A stretch of DNA of 64,000 bases from Bettongia penicillata ogilbyi (lineage: Eukaryota; Chordata; Mammalia; Diprotodontia; Potoroidae), in contig JAJHZJ010000008.1 in NCBI GenBank assembly GCA_023548195.1, positions 1,493,999 through 1,557,998 of the forward strand, in the 5' to 3' direction. Below the pieces are notes generated by a model. The model searched no databases, was not told the DNA's origin, and was given only the letters and a program-made list of their open reading frames with translations. Both the position numbers and the translations under genes were made by a program. Below are positions 55,760-64,000 of the stretch, one piece after another (position 1 is the first letter of the stretch; each line of letters starts with the position of its first letter).

Positions 55760-58700
55760 ATTTATTCAGAAACAGGCTTTTTGGGGGAAGGAGACCTTGA
55801 TAATTCTGTAAGTCTTTGAAAGAGATAAAGGAGGACGTTTGCTGGAACTGAGGAAATTATATTAAACATAGTAGTGGTATTCATAAAGAAATGGTCTGAA
55901 GAATGATTGTATTGTGAAAAGTGTAAGAAAAAAACAGCATAAAAAAACAGACATGACATGGTCAGAGGAAAAGTGAGAAATACCTTGAATACCAAATGGC
56001 ATTTGTATATACGCAAATAACTATACATCTATAAACATATATGCACTATAGAGAAATAAATTGCCTAGTAAACCGAGGAGGTATCTGATTTGAAGTATTT
56101 TATAGGAACAGAGTGGGAATTTCACTGATGGAAAGAGTGAAAATGTGGTCAGAGAAATCTCAAAGAGCTCTGAAGCAATAGGAATGGAAGAAATAAGCAA
56201 GAACTCATAAGCAAAGCAAAGATTTGAGCAAAGAGTTGGAGCCCTTTATGTAAAGAAAATGCATCTGAAAGACAAGAGATCACTGAAGAAGAAGGTCCTA
56301 GAAAAGATGACTCTTTAGAGGTCATTCCAGAAAAAGGGGTGATAAACTGAGTTGAAAAGAAAAAGAAAGGCCAAAGAGAATAAAAATCAGCTTTCTGGAG
56401 ATTTGCAGGAAGAGTGGAAGAGTGAAACTCTGGCAACTAAAACCTTTCCTTGCTAAAAATTATGTTCTTATAGTATGTTGTTAAAGCAGCAATGCAACTC
56501 AAAGAGGCAAAACTTTAAAAATGCTAGAAGTTTTTTAAAAAAAGTAAAGATCGCTTTATACGAAAGATGTCTCCTTTTTAAAATGATCAGGCACTTGATA
56601 CATCTTGTCAACTCCATCCTTACTGTGGGAGTAGGTCCAGTGCGTGGGGAGTGCCATTAATTTTTTCAGGTCCCTGGAGCACCATTAAGTGCACACAGCA
56701 GCAATTGACTAAATTGTGAGTTTGAAGCCTGAAAGAGTTAATGCAGCTCCAAAAGTGCCTCATACACCCAGGGAATCATTTACACACTGGAAGCATCTGG
56801 CTGAATATGGATTCAATTGTTTACTGTACTGTGGGTCTCCTGGAAAGGAGGTCACATGCTTTCTCTTATTGAAAACTTCTTGGGAGCAGTCTCTTTAATT
56901 TAGATATACACAAACACACGTAGCCATTCCCCCTCCCAACCTCCTTCTACCTTTGGTAACCATATACTTTCATGGCACTAAAAGATACAAATAAATTTGT
57001 TTCACAATTTTTTTGAAGGAAAGGAATTCATAGTCTTTTGATTTGTCAAAGCAAAATATTTTGGTAAAAATGAATTTTTTCTTTTAATTTTTTCTTTGGT
57101 ACCTGGAGAATTTATTGTTTGTTTTCTTGGTCTGAAGAAATACAAAAGAGCTTATAGATGGAGGAACACCGTCACATATTTACATGTGGAAGATGCTAGA
57201 CATCTCGTCTAGTCAGATGCTGGACCACACCAAAGGACTTGTTCAGGGATGCTATTTTCATGACCTTGATTTAAATAGAGCTAAATCATTATGACTCAAA
57301 ACTGTAGGACTCCGTTAGACTTGCTTGGAGCTTGGTCAAAACTTAATGCAAATATGTCTAAGGACTCAGGATAAACATTCTTGGGGTTCATGAGGCTTAT
57401 AGTGTAAGGGGAAGGGAGGTTGTCTGACAGTTGAATAACTTGTCTGTATGCTCTAATTCATGTTATTTGGGAAACCACTTTAGACCTAGCCTTTAATTGC
57501 CAGGATAATCCTATTTTCTCTATGGATTTTGGAAGGGCAGATTTTAATCTATCCTTGCCTATACATTTTAGATATCACTAGGGATTGGGAGAATGTATAG
57601 TATTTTCTACCCAGGCAGGAACAATCTATAATCATTTTTCATTAGCATTCTAAACAGTATGTTTATAGGTCTAGAAGTAGCTAAGCTGCAGAGAATTCCT
57701 CTTTAAATTTAGTATTTCTCTCAAGTCAAAAATTGCTTCTACCTTATCAGAAGACTTATTGAATGATAACAATATGTCTACATATATATGTATACACGTA
57801 CAGGTTGTGATATTATAGGATTAAACTTTTTAAATTGATTTTTCTGTTGCTTATCAATGTTTTGTACACCATATCTCTTCTTTCTTTACCAACCTACATT
57901 GGATTAAGATTTTTATGATAAAATGCTAGTCTTCCTTTTTATATATGTCTACATTTAAAATATTGGTCTAATAGGTGGGAATAAAAAACACATTAATATA
58001 GCCAAAACAAGCTATTTTGGTCAAAAGTAAATGTAACAAAATTATAAAAATCAAGAAGGACTTGATTAAAGAGACATGAGAGGAGACCCCTAATCCACTG
58101 TTTTGTGCATGTGAGAGATTATACATAGCACATATTTTTGACTTTTTCAATGAAATAATCAGTTGTGCTGACTTCTTTCCCTACCAAAAATATATTATTT
58201 GTTATATAGGATAGTTCTGGGGGGCAGGGAGATGAAGGGGAGGGAAGGCAGGATATTTGGGATAACCATGGTGCTGTAAGAAACAGCATATCAATAAAAA
58301 CACTCATTTTAAAAATAATAGCAAAGTTAAAGCACCAAGTTACTTTGTTTTTATCTTATGATAAACTTTTCCTCTAAATTCTTAGTCCTTATATTGTATC
58401 ACTGTGGTAAAAAAATACAATGCGATTTCTTTTTAAAGTGTGATAAGATGACCCATCTACCCTCTCTCCTTGAAGCGAGAAATGTTTCTGGGATTCTGAA
58501 TGGCCTTCCTTTTATAAACTTAATTTGTTATTGTTTTTTCACTTTATTTCTTTTGTTTAACTCTCTTTTTCATTTTGTCTTTTTACCTACAGCAGAATAT
58601 TTCCCTTTTCTCTTTTACTTCTCTTTACTCCTTCTATTTCATCATGTCCTTCACAAAGATCTTTTGTCTTCTTAATTCCCACTCAGCATTTTTTATTTTC

Positions 58701-58885
58701 TTCTGATTCTGTATTAATTTCAGTGATGGCATCCCATTCCTTCTCACATACGTTCTGACCCACTTGTTTTGCCTTGATGCTGTTATGTAAACTGAACCAA
58801 GAATGAGTAAATATGGGGGGAGGGTGTAGAAGGTATGTGAATTGCTTTTGGCATAAGGAGTTCCCACCGAGGGACTTCCTCTTAC
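55760..58885. other. unassigned stretch, purine-rich at its start
   Basis: 55760-56460 is purine-rich on the plus strand and could be a very old reversed LINE ORF2, but I could not match phrases. The rest is AT-rich. Frames of about 60-105 codons have no recognised domain. Confidence 0.35.
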
Positions 58886-58889
58886 AGAT

Positions 58890-59065
58890 GTTGGACGACG
58901 CTTACCACACAAGGCATTGTCTTAGACACTGCCTGGGGCACAAAAGGTAAAGGCATCTTCCCAGGGTCACATGGCCAGCATACATCATACAAGGGACCTC
59001 ATCCCAGGTGTTCCTTGACTCTAAGGCCATCTGTCTACCTATTCCATGGTACTTGATGTGATTAA
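58890..59065 (-). repeat. L2-tail-like and MIR fragments
   Basis: 58890-58955 ('cgcttaccacacaaggcattgtcttagacactgcctggggcacaaaagg') is L2-tail-like. 58960-59065 ('agggtcacatggccagcatac', 'ggtgttccttgactctaaggcc') is a reversed MIR. Confidence 0.5.
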
Positions 59066-59069
59066 ATAT

Positions 59070-59780
59070 GTGTGTGTGCTGTCTTATTATGGCTGATGGT
59101 ATACTGTCATTGGTCCTGTACCTAAGAAGCTCAGAGTTGTTTACAGAAAATTATACAACATCCCTATTAGGAAGTAGATAAGATACCAGAATTCTTTTCA
59201 TATTTTTAGATAAAAATGAGGAAGAAGAAAAGGTATGTTTTTTTTTTTGTTTTGTTTTTACTCTTCCCCTCACTAAAATCCTGGATGCTTTCCCTAGGTT
59301 TTTGTGAATCATACAGAATTTAAGTTATTTTCTTGAAATGTTTTATTTTATTATATTTTCTTAAAGACTTCTTTTGCAAAGAAATATAAAATACATATTA
59401 TTTATCCATTAACTTGAAGCCAAGGAGGCAGAGCAGCATACTAAGAATCAAAGTAATCAAGAGTATATTATGTGATAACTGTTTTGGGAATCACCATGAT
59501 ATTAATGAAGATGTGCATTTCAAAAGAAACACTGCGATCCCACAAAGTTTAGTGTAGATTGCTTTAAGTATAAAGGAGATGTCCTTTAAAACTCACAATA
59601 AAAAAGATGAATTTGGATAAGAAACTTTATAGTGCTGTAAAAAAGATGATTCATTTTATAGAGGATGAGGTAGGAATGCAAATGTCAGCCTTGAAAATTA
59701 GAATTATACTGGGGAAAAAATAACTATTGTACAAAGCTTTAGTTGGCCTTGAATCACAGCTACTTTGGATTTTGATAGGA
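59070..59780. other. unassigned stretch
   Basis: AT-rich, no recognised repeat or gene. Confidence 0.45.
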
Positions 59781-59784
59781 GCTT

Positions 59785-59990
59785 ATATTTAGTACAGGAA
59801 AGTCCCTTAGAGACCATCGAGTTGAGTTGCCTCATTTTACAAATGAGGAATCTTAGCTGTCAAGGTTGAGTGACTTGCCTGTCATTACAAAGGTAGTGAG
59901 TGACAGAACCAGGATTTTAACTCAGATCTTCTGAACACCTCCCCCCACTACAATTCAGCATTCCTTTCGCTATACCATGACTTGCTGTTA
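59785..59990 (-). repeat. MIR SINE
   Basis: 'ggaaagtcccttagagaccatcgagttgagttgcctcattttacaaatgaggaatcttagctgtcaaggttgagtgacttgcc' followed by 'gacagaaccaggattttaactcagatcttctgaacacc'. Confidence 0.75.
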
Positions 59991-60714
59991 AACATACAGG
60001 ATATTAATGATAAAAAAAATCAAATTTGAAATCCCTCAACATGGGACAAACAGGTAAGAAAAGTCAAGTGTTATTTCATGTTTATTAAACCTCGTTCCTT
60101 ATCCTATTCATGGAGCTTTTTTAGTTGTCCATTCTATAAAGAGAATTTATATCATCACATGATTTTGCAAGTAAACAAACACAGAAGACTGGAGTAACAT
60201 GTACTTTTAATATCTACACACCAAAAAAGACATAACCCTTTTAAAAAATAAGCAAGAACAGAAATTTGGACACAGTGGGCCACTGGCGTCTCTGTCAACC
60301 CTAAGATTCTGTGACTCCAGAAACCTTTGCTCTAGCAAATGCATTTATTTAGTTTCCCACATAGAGTTTTCATTGTTTCTTTATTTGTCTTTGAAGAACT
60401 AATAGAGTATATCCACATTTATGACATCTACAAAATTCTGACTGTGCTTTGGAGATAACAATGTGACCAATAGCACTTTTTTTCACCATGTTTCACTTAT
60501 TCAAAACCATTCTCGTCACTAAGCTAGGCAAAGACTTCTCTATTCTGTAAATGATGGAAGTAAATCAGAGTGTGTAGGTGACTTGCTGAAGTCAAACACA
60601 CAATCATTCACTACCAAAGATAGTAGAGAAATTTGTAATCTGCTGGAAACCATTTTGGTCTCTATAAAGTCTACAGAGCCGTTCTTAACTTTCTAGGTTA
60701 AAAAAAAATGTGAA
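59991..60714. other. unassigned stretch
   Basis: AT-rich, no recognised repeat or gene. Confidence 0.45.
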
Positions 60715-60925
60715 CAGTATACATTGCAGTGAAAGGAGCACTGGTTTGCAGGTCAAAAGAGTTGGATTTGAATTTTTCCTTTGCTGCTTATTATGTGAGA
60801 GGCCTTGGGGAAGTTATTTGAGCTCTTTAGATCTCAAAGTCTTTAATCTATAAAATGTAGAGTTCCATTAAATTATCTCAAAGATCCTTTCCAGGTTTCA
60901 GCCATATTAGCCTATTACCTACCTA
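60715..60925 (+). repeat. MIR SINE
   Basis: 'tgcagtgaaaggagcactggtttgcaggtcaaaagagttggatttgaat', 'gcttattatgtgagaggccttggggaagttatttgagctctttagatctcaaagtc', 'ccattaaattatctcaaagatcctttccagg'. Confidence 0.8.
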
Positions 60926-61864
60926 TCTACCATTATACCCTTTGTTGTTTAAAACTCAGAGAAAAGTGAGGAACTACCTTCAGCTGAAGCTTTTACATAA
61001 GCTAGGAGAAGGGTACTCTGGTAAGGGAGGAAGGGAGTGATGTCAGCTCTAAACATTTGGTCTCAAATAATTAGGGCAAGAATCTTTGTAATAAATAAAT
61101 AGATTGAAAAGCACACTGTATTAGTTTAGACTCCTGTGGATATCTGGTTTCTTGAACTATTTCTTGGCCTTAGATCACACATCCATATTTTTGGATCTTG
61201 GAAACATTACAAGTCTGGTCCATCACCTGTTCACTTCTGGGCTCCACTCCAACAAAAAGGCAAATGATCCCACCCAAGCTATGCTGCTCTTTCTTCCCTT
61301 GGTACAGTCCGCTTTATGGCATTATCTCACTCAGAGCTCCTGGTAAGTCCTGCTCCTAGGTCTGCACCCTGGGCAGGGCTAAGGGGAAAAATGCAATATT
61401 TTGTCTTGGACAAATGATATTCCTCTCAATTTTATTTTAAATAAAATTTGGTACATCAAATTATATTTCGAGTCTAAAGTACTTAGAACCCTTAAGCACA
61501 CTGTTATGTAGTGTAAATGGTCATTTTCCCCATGGGCAGCACATAGGAGAGAGTATTCTCATTTAGGGGTGTTATAAAATAAGTTTTTAAGGTTTCTTCC
61601 AACTCTGTGCCTAGGTAATCATATAATAAAGTAATTTGCAATATCTGCTTGCTGAGCTCCACTGTCTGAGATGGATATTGGATTTTTTTTTAAATAAGCA
61701 TATGTGTATAATTCAAAACATTTCCCTTTTATATTCACCTTGAGATCTTTTTCTTCCACATCCAAATCCTCCATCTACATTCTTATTAACATTACCTCAA
61801 ATACTTACTGCACTACTTTTCTTCCATTTCTCATATCTCCCATCTACCTCTTCTTTTTCCCCCA
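60926..61864. other. unassigned stretch
   Basis: No recognised repeat or gene. Confidence 0.45.
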
Positions 61865-64000
61865 CTTAATATTATTTTATTTTTCCAATTAAAGTAAAGA
61901 CAGTTTTCAATATTCATTTTTACAAGATTTTGAGTTCCAAAATTTTCCCCCTTCTCTTTCCTCTTGCATCCCCAAGACAGCAAGTTATCTGATATGTTGT
62001 ACATGTATAATCACGTTAAATATGTTTCCACATCTATCATGTTGTAAAAGAAGATGAAAAAGAAAAAAAAGGAGAAAATAGTATGCTTCAGTCTGCATTC
62101 AGACTCCACAGTTCTTTTTCAAGATGTGGATAGCATTTTCCATCACAAGTCTTTTAGAAGTGTCTTGCATCATTATATTGCTGAGAGGAACTAAGTTGAT
62201 CACAGTTGAACATCACACAATATTGCTGTTGCCGTGTACAATGTTCTCCTGATCCTGCTCACTTCACTCAACATCAGTTCATATAAGTTTTTTCTAGATT
62301 TTTCTGAAATCTTCCTGCTCATCATTTCTTATAAAACAACAGTATTACATTATATTCATATACCAAAACTTGTTCAACCATCCCCCAATTGATAGGCATC
62401 CCCCCCAATATCCATTTCTTTGCTACCACAAAAAGAGCTGTTATAAATATTTTTCCCTTTCTTATGATCTCTTTGGGTTATAGACCTAGTAGTGGTATTG
62501 AGGGACCAAAGGATATGCAGTTTTGTAGCTTTTTGTGCTTAGTTCCAGATTGCTCTCTAGAATGGTTGGATCAGTTCATAACTCCACCAACAATGCCCAT
62601 TTCAACCTTATCTTGGTACAGGGTGTGAGATGCTGGTCTAGTCCTAGTTTCTGACATATTATGTTCAAGTTTTCCCAGGTATATTTGTCAAATAATGAGT
62701 TCTTATCCCAGAAGCTGAAGTCTTTGGGCTTATCAAACAGTGGATCACTGTAGTCATTGATTACTGTGTCTTGTGCCCCTAACATATTCCACTGTTCCAT
62801 CACTCTGTTTCTTAGCTAGTACCAAATAGTTTCAATGATTGCCTCTTTATAAATACAGTTTTAGATCTAGTATTCCTAAGTCACCTTCCTTTGCATTTTT
62901 TCATTAATTCCCTTGATATTCTTGATCTTTTTTTCTTCCAGATGAATTCTATAATTTTATAAAATTCTATATCTAAAATTCTACAATTCTATAAAATCAT
63001 TTTCTGATGGTTTGACTGGTATGACACTGGATAAGTAAATTAAATTAGGTAAAATTGTTATTTTTATTATATTAATTCATCCTACCAGTGAGGAAATTAT
63101 ATTTTTCCAATTATTTACATCTGACTTTATTTGTGTGAAAAGTTTTTTGTGTGTTCATATAATTCCTGACTTTGTCTTGGCAGATGAACTCCCAAATATT
63201 TTATATTATCTACAGTTATTTTGAATGAAATTCTTTATCTCTTGCTGCTGAGGTTTTTTTGGTAGTATATAGAAATGCTGATGAGTCCGACATTTATTTT
63301 ATGTCCTACAACTTCACTAAAGTTAATTGTCTCAGGTAGTTTTTTGGTTGATTCTCTAGGATCTAGGATTCTTTAAGTATATCATCATATCATCTGCAAA
63401 GAGTGACAGTTTTGTTTTCCTGTTGCCTATTCTAATTCCTTCAATTCCTTTTCCTTCTTTTATTGCTAAAGCTAAGATTCCTAGTACAATATTGAATAAA
63501 AGCGGTAATAATGGGCATCCTTGTTTCACCCCTGATCTGATTGGGAAAGCTGCTAGTTTATTCCTATTACATTTAATACTTGCTCATGGTTTTAGATAAA
63601 TACTTTTAATTTTTCCAGGAAAACTCCATTTATCCCTGTGTTCTCTAGTGCTTTTGCCCTCTGCTTTAGGACTGGAAGTCTCACAGCTGGCCTGTTGTGC
63701 CACTAGCCTGCTGAGTCAGGATCGAGGTTCTTTAGTTGCTGATCTGTGCCGTGACTAAGAGTTTCTCACTGAATTGCCTGAACACCGTCTTCACTGGGCT
63801 GAGTTCCCCTTTCATACACATGAGACAGACCTTTTCTGAAGTCCTCAAATACCTTAAACTAGAAAATTGTTTCTTACATCTTTTTGTGGGTTCAGCTGCT
63901 CCAGAATCTGTTTAAATGCTTGATTTAACATTGTTTGTGAAGGAAACTGGAGAGAACTCAGGTAACTTCCTGGCTTCTCTCCACCATCTTGGCTCCACCT
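61865..64000 (-). mobile_element. L1 with internal deletion: 5' UTR joined to mid-ORF2
   Basis: From the 3' end on the minus strand: 3' UTR (61865-62300, 'gagttccaaaattttccccc' module, 'gtctgcattcagactccac'), ORF2 C-terminus (62370-62600), and ORF2 upward to the reverse transcriptase. The catalytic box is at 63389-63400 and reads [14 protein letters not shown] in context. Near 63650 ORF2 stops and a non-ORF2, 5' UTR-like segment continues to the window edge, ending in aggtggagccaagatgg (63984-64000), the L1 5'-end signature. ORF1, the endonuclease and the N-terminal RT are missing. The frame contains stops, so the copy is inactive. Confidence 0.75.

Overview
The window is vertebrate and almost certainly marsupial genomic DNA. 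It is AT-rich and packed with interspersed repeats: tRNA-headed CORE-SINEs of the marsupial MAR1 type, MIR and MIR3-type SINEs, fossil L2 and CR1/L3 LINEs, marsupial-type L1 and half-L1 (HAL1-like) elements, an RTE-clade LINE, and a SINE whose tail resembles the RTE 3' end. That SINE resembles WSINE1, reported from Australian marsupials, so an Australian species is slightly favoured, but this rests on memory of the family and not on a search. I found no host protein-coding exon, tRNA, rRNA, CRISPR array or bacterial-type operon that I can support. The window is best read as intergenic or deep intronic sequence; every recognisable coding stretch belongs to a retrotransposon.

Layout. 1-9 kb: L2 fragments on both strands, two MAR1 SINEs (one inside an L2 with an 8-bp target-site duplication, TSD), a long (GA)n tract and an RTE-tailed SINE. 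9-16 kb: mostly unassigned AT-rich DNA, plus the first copy of an unclassified repeat at 10.87-11.61 kb. 16.5-18.7 kb: a MIR split by an L1 3' end, then a 5'-truncated RTE LINE. 19.93-22.77 kb: the best preserved element, a minus-strand HAL1-like retrotransposon with 5' UTR, ORF1 and a ~1.1 kb 3' region but no ORF2, flanked by a perfect 15-bp TSD. 23.6-24.5 kb: second copy of the unclassified repeat, in the opposite orientation to the first. 24.5-33 kb: dense L2, MIR and MAR1 fragments around a repeat-poor block (25.3-27.8 kb). 33.1-36.7 kb: the longest repeat-poor interval. 38-39.2 kb: MIRs and a well preserved RTE-tailed SINE with a 16-bp TSD.

39.84-44.99 kb is a mosaic of minus-strand L1 and HAL1 pieces, including an L1 nested in another L1 with a matching TSD. 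46.2 kb holds a hAT-like palindromic MITE. 46.7-56 kb carries scattered MIR, MAR1 and CR1/L3 copies and an exact 59-bp tandem duplication. 56-61.8 kb is mostly unassigned. 61.87-64.0 kb is an internally deleted L1 in which a 5' UTR-like segment is joined to the middle of ORF2, with its 5' end at the window edge.

The elements form dependency pairs: L1 is the probable source of retrotransposition machinery for HAL1, and RTE is the probable partner of the RTE-tailed SINE. No previously undescribed host system is visible. The points most worth a second look are the ORF2-less element with its modular 3' region, the 5' UTR-to-ORF2 junction at 63.65 kb, the inverted pair of unclassified repeats, and the repeat-poor interval at 33.1-36.7 kb.
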